The translations under genes and the position numbers were made by a program. Below are positions 1 through 5,213 of a DNA stretch of 8,990 nucleotides, one piece after another. The stretch spans positions 1 through 8,990 of the forward strand of contig DATAOV010000071.1 in the NCBI GenBank assembly GCA_036265535.1, given 5' to 3'. The DNA is from AC-32 sp036265535 (lineage in GTDB: Bacteria; Actinomycetota; Thermoleophilia; Gaiellales; Gaiellaceae). How positions within the stretch are numbered: the stretch's first letter is position 1; every line of letters begins with the position of its first letter. The notes beneath the pieces are model-generated. The model was not told the DNA's origin. It saw nothing but the letters and a program-made list of their open reading frames with translations, and did no database searches.

Positions 1-331
1 CGCTTGGTGACTAAGCAGCGGTCTTCGCGCCGCGCAAGACAAGCACCCGACTCTGACCACTCCGCACACTCACCACCAGGCAGTCCAGCGCCTGGCACTC
101 ACGGCTTCGACCCCGCTGGCTTGGCCCAGGATCATCACGCATGTGCCCACCGCCGAGATTAGATGCGGTCCAGTAGCCTTGGTCCCAGCAGCCTAGCGAC
201 GATCGCCTCAGGTCGTAACTCGACCGGGTGGGTCTTGGCGGAGACGTTGGAGGAGAACGCGGAGAAGCTCGTCGACGGTACCAAGTCGAGTACCCTGACC
301 CTCGTCTCTTGACCGAAAAGGTGAATCGCGC
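1..331. other. Upstream region without a convincing gene
   Basis: I see no supportable gene here. The long minus-strand open frame that crosses this stretch runs antisense through the TIR gene and has low-complexity R/P/G composition, so it is a shadow. The composition is visibly less G/C-periodic than the rest of the window. A short inverted repeat (CCAGGC at 76-81, GCCTGG at 90-95) is too weak to call. A TACCCT hexamer at 291-296 could be a -10 element for the gene starting at 332, but no good -35 box accompanies it. No tRNA or attachment site is recognisable. Confidence 0.5.
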
Positions 332-334
332 ATG
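317..334 (+). promoter_or_regulatory. Ribosome binding site of the TIR-like gene
   Basis: An AAAAGGTG stretch lies about 8 nt before the ATG at 332. It supports that ATG over internal starts, and it places the IFLGSSG first beta strand right at the N-terminus as the family requires. Confidence 0.6.
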
Positions 335-1249
335 AACAAGCCGCGCATCTTCCTCGGGTCGTCGGGCAAGCAGGCCAAACTGCTCCAGGCAATCACGCGC
401 GGGCTCGCGGACGTCGCCGACGTCGAGCCCTGGACGACCACGTTCAACCCGGGGCGGTCCACCCTCGACCGGCTCGTCGAGCTCTCCCAGGAGGTCGATT
501 TCGCCGCCTTCGTGTTCGCCCAGGACGACTGGACCACGACGGACGCGTCCCAGTCCGGCCAGGCGTCGCCGCGCGACAACGTGGTATTCGAGGCCGGGCT
601 GTTCGGCGGCGCCCTCGGCATCCGGCGCACGTTCATCCTCCACGCGAACGGTTCGAAGCTGCCGAGCGACCTGCTCGGGCTGACCTCCGTCCGCTACGAC
701 CCGGCCACCAGCCCCGCGGAGGTTCGCGCGATCAACCAGAAGCTGCGCAAGGCGATCGAGACCGAGGGTCACCGCGGCCCGGTCGAGGGGTTGTGGTGGC
801 AGCTCTCGCTCACCATGCGGAGCGAGGAAGAACCCTCGGCGGTGAGCCTCCTTCGCATCTCGCGGGACCGCGACGGTGGCCTGAACGTGACCGGCCGGGC
901 CTGGCAGGAGGACGGCACCCTGTCGGCCCGCTATTGGAGCGAGGCTGCGAAGGAGCGCAGGGATCCGGCCGGGATCTTCTACTTCTGGAAGGGCGAGCGC
1001 CCTCGACACCCGAATGCCCCGCAGCTCGAGGGCACCGGCGAGATCAGGGTGGAGACCGCCGACCGCGCCAGCGGGTACTGGACGACACGTTCGGATCGCG
1101 ATGCCGGGCTGAATGCCCGAACCGCCGGCATCTACCTTCGAGCCGACGCCTCAGACCTCCAGGTGCTGGACGGCGGGAGCGAGGAGGAGCGGGCCCAGCT
1201 CATCCGGCAGCGCCTCCGGGAGTGGAAGTCGGTCGGGAACGCATTCTGA
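332..1249 (+). CDS. TIR-like (CAP12/PycTIR-type) nucleotide-binding protein with C-terminal beta-rich domain; putative antiphage effector
   Basis: This 305-aa protein probably cleaves NAD+ when activated. Residues 4-125 match the bacterial TIR-like nucleotide-binding family (PF10137 type), with IFLGSSG at 6-12 and RDNVVFEAGLFGG at 81-93. In CBASS TIR-STING and Pycsar TIR effectors the Glu of this motif, here E87, is catalytic. Residues about 150-280 form a second, strand-rich domain with no name I can assign firmly. Its landmarks are GLWW (153-156), FYFWKGERP (216-224), GTGEI (234-238) and GYWTTR (248-253). The order of W, Y/P, G and GY-W/F-T-x-R positions recalls the Cap15 beta-barrel that binds cyclic nucleotides, but this is inference. 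A basic tail (284-300) follows. No transmembrane segment is visible. The start is ATG with AAAGGTG upstream. No CD-NTase or cyclase gene lies in the window; one could lie beyond the left edge. Confidence 0.85.
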   Translation: MNKPRIFLGSSGKQAKLLQAITRGLADVADVEPWTTTFNPGRSTLDRLVELSQEVDFAAFVFAQDDWTTTDASQSGQASPRDNVVFEAGLFGGALGIRRTFILHANGSKLPSDLLGLTSVRYDPATSPAEVRAINQKLRKAIETEGHRGPVEGLWWQLSLTMRSEEEPSAVSLLRISRDRDGGLNVTGRAWQEDGTLSARYWSEAAKERRDPAGIFYFWKGERPRHPNAPQLEGTGEIRVETADRASGYWTTRSDRDAGLNARTAGIYLRADASDLQVLDGGSEEERAQLIRQRLREWKSVGNAF

Positions 1250-1259
1250 GCACCGCCTC

Positions 1260-1472
1260 TTAGCAGTCCCCCGCTTCGGTCCAAGCGTCGTCCTTTGACC
1301 AAGTGTGCTCCTGGAAGCAGTGCCCACAGTTGAAGGTTTGGTCGCGGAGGTTGCTGGACTTGAAGGAGGCAGGATCGATCCTCACACCAGTCGGCACGCC
1401 TTCACCTGATTCCGCGCACCTGACCATCACGCGATGCAACCGTGGTGGTTCCTTCTTGCCATCGTCGGACAT
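1260..1472 (-). CDS. Small zinc-ribbon-like protein, function unknown
   Basis: This is a 70-aa soluble protein. It has a charged N-terminus (about 1-14), then VRCAESGEGVPTG (17-29), D33 with SF (36-37), FNCGHC (47-52) and H56-x-W58 with a closing AW (63-64). The spacing C19-x29-C49-x2-C52 plus H51 or H56 looks like a one-site zinc ribbon. It resembles small hypothetical proteins of proteobacteria and actinobacteria with a C-x-(T/S)-G-x-x-(I/V)-PTG start and a C-x2-C end; I recognise the pattern, not a function. The start is well supported by AGGAGGTG about 4-6 nt before the ATG at 1472. Its stop faces the TIR gene's stop with only 10 nt between them, so the two genes are not co-transcribed. 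The initiation region is duplicated upstream. Confidence 0.7.
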   Translation of the reverse strand: MSDDGKKEPPRLHRVMVRCAESGEGVPTGVRIDPASFKSSNLRDQTFNCGHCFQEHTWSKDDAWTEAGDC

Positions 1473-1548
1473 GCCGCACCTCCTGGTTTCGGGTGATGTA
1501 CGACATGCCGCACGTCCTGGTTTGGTGACCTACGACATGCCACGACCG
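1468..1548 (-). repeat. Tandem repeat, two near-identical copies plus a partial third, over the zinc-ribbon gene's start
   Basis: On the plus strand, GACATGCCGCAC-N-TCCTGGTTT occurs at 1468-1489 and again at 1502-1523 with one mismatch, and GACATGCC recurs at 1534-1541. The periods are 34 and 32 nt. Read on the minus strand, each copy carries an ATG-TC start-like sequence. The innermost copy has the consensus AGGAGGTG and the true start. The middle copy has AGGACGTG and opens a 34-aa frame that overlaps the real gene out of frame. The outer copy opens only ATG-TCG-TAG. Confidence 0.7.
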
Positions 1549-1786
1549 TAGTGGCCAGGGGCGCGGAACGAAATCGGAGAAATCCCCACGTTTCGGCCGC
1601 CACTCCTGCGGTCGCCGGACGATGTGACGCCGAACAGGCCCGATATGCGGAGCACCTCGACCTCGACCATCTTCGTGGGCGACCACCTCAAGCCGGCCGG
1701 CCCCTCTTTGGTCGGCTCAAGCGACCGTCGCGTTCGGCCCGCCGCGCTTGTGCGCCTCGTGGACGTAGCTGCGCGCCACGAGGCAG
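1473..1786. other. Intergenic region with no convincing gene
   Basis: This roughly 315-nt stretch holds the tandem repeat at its left end and a hairpin at its right end (1754-1784). Short open frames exist on both strands: minus about 1686-1402, plus 1551-1790 and plus 1645-1800. None has a ribosome binding site, recognisable motif or natural composition. It must hold the promoter of the zinc-ribbon gene, but I cannot place that confidently. Confidence 0.45.
1754..1784 (-). terminator. Hairpin just downstream of the YciI-like gene
   Basis: GCCTCGTGG (1754-1762) and CCACGAGGC (1776-1784) form a perfect 9-bp stem with a 13-nt loop. It starts 3 nt after the stop codon of the minus-strand operon. 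No T-tract follows on the minus strand, so it is a terminator-like or 3'-end-protecting hairpin rather than a textbook intrinsic terminator. Confidence 0.5.
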
Positions 1787-2122
1787 CTAACGCGCCGTGA
1801 CGTCTCGCATCGAGCGCGGGAAGAACGTCCGCGAGAACGACATTGCGCCAGCCGGAATCCGCCAGGGCAGCGCCCGAACCGAGAAGACGCCTGCGCGCAC
1901 CGCCTCGTCTGCTTCCTTCAGCCGGCGGGCCTCGTCGACCGGCACGCTGAGGATGCTTAGCCCGCGCAGCTCGCCAGCGGGGTCGCTGAGCGGCCCGGCG
2001 GCGAGCAGCGAGCCCGCGTCGTGGAGCGACGCGAGGTGCGCGAGGTGCGCGTCCTGGAATGCGTCCGAGTTTGGCGTCGGCCCGCTGACGAGCAGCGCGA
2101 TCGTGAACTCGTCGAACTCCAT
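1787..2122 (-). CDS. YciI-like family protein
   Basis: This 111-aa protein is of the YCII fold (PF03795 type), a dimeric ferredoxin-like domain related to muconolactone isomerase. Cellular roles are mostly unknown. Family features seen are the opening beta strand FTIALLVSGP (6-15), the helix HLAHLASLHDAGSLLAAGPL (26-45) with the conserved His (H29) and AGPL turn, and the late block EADEAVRAGVFSVRALPW. I chose the ATG at 2122: it follows the preceding gene's TGA (2126-2124) by one base, which suggests translational coupling, and no independent ribosome binding site is visible. A TTG at 2131 would add three residues and is less likely. It is the last gene of the ArsR/AHSA1/YciI operon, so it probably acts with the SRPBCC protein, on an unknown substrate. 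The C-terminal tail (about 98-111) is arginine-rich and probably flexible. Confidence 0.85.
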   Translation of the reverse strand: MEFDEFTIALLVSGPTPNSDAFQDAHLAHLASLHDAGSLLAAGPLSDPAGELRGLSILSVPVDEARRLKEADEAVRAGVFSVRALPWRIPAGAMSFSRTFFPRSMRDVTAR

Positions 2123-2123
2123 C

Positions 2124-2570
2124 TCAGGCAAGCGGCTTGCCCGTCTCGAGCAGCGTCTTCAGGCCGCTAAGCACGGTCATCCAGCCGACACCGGCGACGG
2201 AGGCTGCCGTCTTCGGTGCGCCTTCGAGCCGGTCGTGGACGACCGTGAGCAGGCACGTTCCGTTGTCCTGGGGCTCGATCTCCCACGTGACGCGGCTCTC
2301 GTCCTCGTCTGCGAGCTCGGGGCTGTAGCGCGAGCGCCAGCCGTGCACGAGCTTGCGCGGCGGGTCGTACTCGTAGACCGCCTCGTCGCCCCAGACGTCG
2401 CCGCCGGGGCCAAGCGACGAGTAGTGGTCCGGGGCGACCGTGATGCGCGCGCCGTGGAAGTAGCGCTCGGTGAACGCCGGCTTGGTAATCGCCTCCCAGA
2501 CCGCCTCGGGCGTCGCCCTGATGACGATGTTGTAGACCTGCGTCGTCTGCACTTCTGTGGCCGTCGTCAT
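2124..2570 (-). CDS. SRPBCC / AHSA1-domain protein
   Basis: This 148-aa protein has the START/Bet v1-like helix-grip fold, which encloses a hydrophobic ligand cavity (AHSA1 branch, PF08327 type). The N-terminal strand and helix VYNIVIRATPEAVWEAITKP (12-31), the FTERYFHG turn (33-40) and the central PPRKLVHGWRS block are typical. The C-terminal GWMTVLSGLKTLLETGKPL helix caps the cavity. The length is normal for the family. The ATG at 2570 is preceded by GGAGGAG at a good distance and overlaps the ArsR stop as ATGA, so translation is coupled. ArsR genes paired with AHSA1 genes are a widespread arrangement in which the ArsR protein is presumed to control its partner. The ligand is unknown, and nothing in the sequence shows catalytic residues. 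Confidence 0.9.
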   Translation of the reverse strand: MTTATEVQTTQVYNIVIRATPEAVWEAITKPAFTERYFHGARITVAPDHYSSLGPGGDVWGDEAVYEYDPPRKLVHGWRSRYSPELADEDESRVTWEIEPQDNGTCLLTVVHDRLEGAPKTAASVAGVGWMTVLSGLKTLLETGKPLA

Positions 2571-2887
2571 GCCGTCTCCTCCAGTTCGTGCTTGAGGTTT
2601 GCGAGCGCCGACACGTGACGCTCCGTGTATTTGTCGATCCAGCGGTCGTGGATCAGCCGCATCGGCACGGGATTCAGGAAGTGGAGCTTCTCGCGCCCCG
2701 ATCTCCTGGTCACGACGAGACCCGCATCCTCGAGCACCCGCAGATGCTTCATGACGCCGAAGCGCGTCATTTCGATCTGCGACTCGAGCTCCGTGAGCGT
2801 TCGGCCGTCACGTTCGTAGAGCCGGTCGAGCAGGAGCCTCCGCGTCGGATCGGCGAGCGCCTTGAAGACGTGGTCGTCGTCGGTCAC
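2567..2887 (-). CDS. ArsR-family winged-helix transcriptional regulator
   Basis: This 106-aa DNA-binding repressor-type protein is the first gene of the operon. The hallmark VFKALADPTRRLLLDRL is at 7-23. The helix-turn-helix follows, with TLTELESQIEMTRFGVMKHLRVLEDAGLV (30-58) holding the recognition helix. The wing is VTRRSGREKLHFLNP (59-73). The ELCVC metal site of ArsR/SmtB proteins is absent, so metal sensing is unlikely; it belongs with the AHSA1-partnered group. I place the start at GTG 2887. An upstream in-frame GTG at 2917 would lie inside the promoter spacer and add ten residues unlike the family. With the -10 box at 2900-2895, transcription should start at about 2887-2888, giving a leaderless mRNA. 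Autorepression through the inverted repeat at 2902-2917 is likely. Confidence 0.88.
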   Translation of the reverse strand: MTDDDHVFKALADPTRRLLLDRLYERDGRTLTELESQIEMTRFGVMKHLRVLEDAGLVVTRRSGREKLHFLNPVPMRLIHDRWIDKYTERHVSALANLKHELEETA

Positions 2888-2894
2888 AGGAGAA

Positions 2895-2924
2895 AGAATA
2901 TGTGACCGAAAGGTCACCTGTCAA
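2895..2924 (-). promoter_or_regulatory. Promoter of the ArsR/AHSA1/YciI operon
   Basis: A perfect -35 hexamer TTGACA lies at 2924-2919, and a -10-like TATTCT at 2900-2895 gives an 18-nt spacer (CATATT at 2902-2897 would give 16). Seven bases separate the -10 box from the GTG at 2887, the geometry of a leaderless transcript. Confidence 0.7.
2902..2917. promoter_or_regulatory. Inverted-repeat operator between -35 and -10
   Basis: GTGACC (2902-2907) and GGTCAC (2912-2917) form a perfect 6-4-6 inverted repeat that fills the promoter spacer. A third half-site, GGTCAC at 2882-2887, covers the start codon. A dimeric ArsR repressor bound here would block RNA polymerase. The assignment to this regulator is inference from position and symmetry. 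Confidence 0.65.
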
Positions 2925-2967
2925 ACGCGTGCGGCCTGAGGCCTCGGCGCATTCCGCAGTGTTGCTA

Positions 2968-2991
2968 GGCCCTACTGGCAGGAGTAGGGTC
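2968..2991. repeat. Hairpin or operator upstream of the alpha/beta hydrolase
   Basis: CCCTACT (2970-2976) and AGTAGGG (2983-2989) pair perfectly around a 6-nt loop, extendable by a G-T and a G-C pair to 2968/2991. It sits about 70 nt before the hydrolase ATG in the divergent intergenic region, so it may be an operator or a 5'-UTR structure. No clear plus-strand promoter is visible beside it. Confidence 0.45.
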
Positions 2992-3058
2992 GCCCGAGTC
3001 CCCAACCAGAGAGGAGGTCGGCCGAAGCCCACCCAACGAAAGGGAAAAGGAGAGCCTC

Positions 3059-4051
3059 ATGAGCTCAACTTCCACCGGCCCGCCCACTCCGGAAGGCCCC
3101 GGCTCCGCCTCCGGCGCGCCGAATCTCCCAGCGGGTTTCACCGACACGTTCACGAGCCGGTACATCGACACCGGTTGGCTGCGCCAGCACGTGGTCATCG
3201 GAGGTAATGGCCCGCCGCTGCTGCTGGTCCACGGCTGGCCGCAGAATTGGTACGCCTGGCGCCTGGTGATGCCGGCGCTGGCCCGGGACTTCGAGGTCAT
3301 CGCGCCCGACCAGCGCGGTATCGGGTTGACCGACAAGCCCAAGGACGGATACGACCCCGGCACTATCGCCGACGACCTGGTCGCGCTGATGGACGCCCTC
3401 GGCCACAAGCGGTTCGCCGTGGTCGGCACCGACACCGGACTCCCGATCGCCTATGCGCTGGCCGCCGATCACACGGACCGCGTCGAGCGTGTCGCCCTTG
3501 CCGAGGTCCCCGGGCCCCCGGGGGCGGTTCCCTCGCCGCCCTTCTTCTGCCCCGAGCCGCTCAACAATGGGCTCTGGCACATCGCCGTCAACCGGCTCGA
3601 CGAGGTGAACGAGCAGCTCGTCAGGGGCCGCGAGGACATCTACTTCGGCTACGAGTTCGCCATCCAGGCCGGGACGAAGAAGCTCCCGGACGAGTTGATC
3701 GACTACTACGTCGGTCTCCTCCAAAACCCCGACTCCCTGCACGGCACCTTCGCGTTCTATCGCGAGTGGGACGCCATGATGGCGCAGAACGAGCAGCGCA
3801 AGAAGCGCCCGCTGACGATGCCCGTCCTTGCCGTCAGCGGAGCGGATAGTTGGGGTGAAGCAGTCGGGGAGGCGATGAAGCCGCTCGCCAACGACGTGCA
3901 GAGCGCGGTCATTCCGGGCGCCGGCCACTGGTTCGCCGAGCAAGCCCCCGAGGCGACGCTGGCGGCGCTGGCCCCGTTCCTGGCTCCGTACCGCGACGGG
4001 GAGAGCGCGGCGCGCGACCCCAGGGTGCACGCGGGCCCTGCATCCACGTAA
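3059..4051 (+). CDS. Alpha/beta hydrolase, epoxide-hydrolase-like
   Basis: This 330-aa predicted cytoplasmic hydrolase has the alpha/beta fold. The oxyanion-loop motif HGWPQNWYAWR (58-68) has the HGxP of epoxide hydrolases and dehalogenases. The nucleophile elbow is VVGTDTG (121-127) with Asp125, not Ser, as nucleophile; this fits epoxide hydrolases or haloalkane/haloacetate dehalogenases, not esterases. GADSW supplies the probable acid Asp263, and GAGHWFAEQAPE the general base His290. Tyr234 in FYREWD lies in the cap region, where epoxide hydrolases use a Tyr to polarise the ring oxygen. The first 25 residues are a flexible P/G/S-rich extension, not a signal peptide. The start is strong: AAGGAG about 8 nt before the ATG at 3059. 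The gene is monocistronic, divergent from the ArsR operon and closed by the hairpin at 4068-4104. The substrate cannot be read from the sequence. Confidence 0.9.
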   Translation: MSSTSTGPPTPEGPGSASGAPNLPAGFTDTFTSRYIDTGWLRQHVVIGGNGPPLLLVHGWPQNWYAWRLVMPALARDFEVIAPDQRGIGLTDKPKDGYDPGTIADDLVALMDALGHKRFAVVGTDTGLPIAYALAADHTDRVERVALAEVPGPPGAVPSPPFFCPEPLNNGLWHIAVNRLDEVNEQLVRGREDIYFGYEFAIQAGTKKLPDELIDYYVGLLQNPDSLHGTFAFYREWDAMMAQNEQRKKRPLTMPVLAVSGADSWGEAVGEAMKPLANDVQSAVIPGAGHWFAEQAPEATLAALAPFLAPYRDGESAARDPRVHAGPAST

Positions 4052-4067
4052 CTCCGTTTGAATCGGC

Positions 4068-4104
4068 CGCAGGCGGCGCGCACGGAACGTGCTCGCCGCC
4101 TGCG
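4068..4104. terminator. Two-tier hairpin between convergent genes, probably bidirectional terminator
   Basis: CGCAGGCGGCG (4068-4078) pairs perfectly with CGCCGCCTGCG (4094-4104). After one C-T mismatch, GCACG (4080-4084) pairs with CGTGC (4088-4092), leaving a GAA loop. That is 16 base pairs in 37 nt. It lies 16 nt after the hydrolase stop and about 95 nt after the phosphotransferase stop on the other strand. Only a weak T-rich run follows on the plus strand, so it resembles the U-tract-poor terminators of high-GC bacteria. Confidence 0.75.
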
Positions 4105-4198
4105 ACCGTTGTTGAGGCTCACCAAAGGAGCGCCGAGCGGTTCCGACCGACTCCAGCTCCGAGCTGATCGCGCTCGCTTGGGCCAGCGTGCCGGAAAG

Positions 4199-5127
4199 TC
4201 ACTTGACCGCGCGCCCGACCGCTCGCCGGAGCACGATGGAGAAGTACTTGTCGAACCGGTGACGTGCTTCCTCAGGGAGGTGGTCTCGTTGGCGGGACCA
4301 GGCGATCGCGTGGGCGAATGCGCCGACTCGGACGGCGAGCGCGAACGTCTCGCCGAAGCCGCTTCCCCACGGCTCCAAGTAGGCATCGCGCAGCCGCTCG
4401 AACCAGCGATCGCTCGGTGGCAGCCGGTTGATCTCCTCGAGGAAACGGAACGGGACGACGAGCGATGCGAACGGGTGCGCGATCGAGGTGTCGCCCCAGT
4501 CGAGCAGCCGGAAGCGCCCGCCGCGCTCGTAGACGTTCGCGAGGTGCAGGTCGTCGTGCTGCACCGTCTCTGCGACGCCGTGCGCGGCCAGCTCGCGGCA
4601 CAGCTCCGCAAGGCGCGGCGCGAACGCACGTAGGCGTGCGATCTCGTCGTGCTCCAGGGGGAGGTCGTCGCGAAGGAGGTCGTCGTAGCGCTCCGGCACT
4701 CTTGCGACCCGGAGATCGGGCACGCCGTGCGCGAGGTGCTCGTCCGCATGGAGGGCCTCCCCGCGCTGCAGCTCCGCGTACTGCGGCAGCAAGCTGAGCA
4801 ACGGCTCGGGCGGGTTCCCGCGACCGGCCATGGGCGCACCCGCGTCGGCGAGGAGGAGCCAAGCTCGTTCCTCGTCGTGGGCGAGCACCTGGCCACGTGG
4901 TCGGGCCAGCGGTCGAACAGCCCGGCGGAGAGCCTCGGCTCGAAGGCCTGCACGACCCCGCACGCCTTGAACCACGCAGCGCTGTCGGCGACGGGAACGC
5001 GGAGCACCGTCGCCCACGGCCGCTCATGCGCCAACTCGATCTTCGCTGTAGGAGCGACACGCACCCGAATCCAGGCTTCGATTTCGCGCAGATCCACAGG
5101 TCGAACTATCGCCGGGCCCGGCGTCAA
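4199..5127 (-). pseudogene. Aminoglycoside phosphotransferase (APH)-fold protein, broken by one frameshift
   Basis: This encodes a kinase-like phosphotransferase of the APH/choline-kinase fold (PF01636 type), split between two frames. Residues 1-79 read from TTG 5127 (or GTG 5097) include VDLREIEAWIRVRVAP and WFKACGVVQAFEPRLSAGLFDRWPDHVA. From 4888 downward the other frame continues with VLAHDEERAWLLLADAGAP through to the stop at 4199. Joining them with one added base near 4889 gives about 309 aa, normal for the family. The downstream part keeps the Brenner loop QHDDLHLANV (H-x-D-x4-N, HDD at 4558-4550) and the metal-binding LLDWGD. The substrate is unknown; few such chromosomal proteins act on antibiotics. 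The intact 272-aa frame from ATG 5017 would replace the N-lobe with an Arg-rich shadow and is unlikely to be functional. Sequencing error and a real mutation cannot be told apart here. Confidence 0.8.
5105..5110 (-). promoter_or_regulatory. Possible -10 box of the phosphotransferase gene
   Basis: GATAGT on the minus strand ends 7 nt before an in-frame GTG at 5097, where residues VDLREIEAWIR begin. No ribosome binding site precedes either this GTG or the TTG at 5127, so a leaderless start at 5097 is plausible. No clear -35 box is visible. Confidence 0.35.
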
Positions 5128-5200
5128 GGAACCGTTCGTCGGGTGGCCAGTGCGGCCTCCCCGTGTCGGTTGACCGGCGCGTGGAGGGGCTGTGGACGGC

Positions 5201-5206
5201 TACCGT
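5201..5206 (+). promoter_or_regulatory. Possible -10 box of the ABC exporter operon
   Basis: TACCGT fits the TAnnnT pattern and ends 7 nt before the ATG at 5214. A TTGACC at 5170-5175 is too far away (25-nt spacer) to be its -35. The GGAGG between the box and the ATG could instead be a closely spaced ribosome binding site, so both readings support the 5214 start. Confidence 0.35.
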
Positions 5207-5213
5207 GGAGGAC

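Noticed and set aside
11..1009. Long minus-strand open frame opposite the TIR gene
   Set aside because: It is antisense to a gene with clear domain motifs and a ribosome binding site. Its translation is R/G/P/E-rich with no motif, as expected from high-GC antisense frames.
1468..1548. Possible CRISPR array
   Set aside because: There are only two full copies, the spacing leaves about 10-nt gaps, and the copies overlap the zinc-ribbon gene's start site. No cas genes are present.
1551..1800. Short plus-strand open frames in the gene-poor stretch
   Set aside because: No ribosome binding site, no motif, and arginine-rich composition. One runs through the hairpin at 1754-1784.
2888..2917. Ten-residue longer ArsR starting at GTG 2917
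   Set aside because: The codons would lie within the promoter spacer and inverted repeat, no ribosome binding site precedes the GTG, and ArsR proteins of this group begin just before VFKALADPTRR.
3065..4030. 321-codon minus-strand open frame opposite the alpha/beta hydrolase
   Set aside because: It mirrors the hydrolase codons, has no motif, and the plus-strand gene carries a complete catalytic triad.
3757..4888. Downstream continuation of the phosphotransferase N-terminal frame, past 4889 and into the hydrolase
   Set aside because: After the frameshift point this frame becomes Ser/Arg/Thr low-complexity sequence, while the conserved kinase motifs continue in the neighbouring frame.
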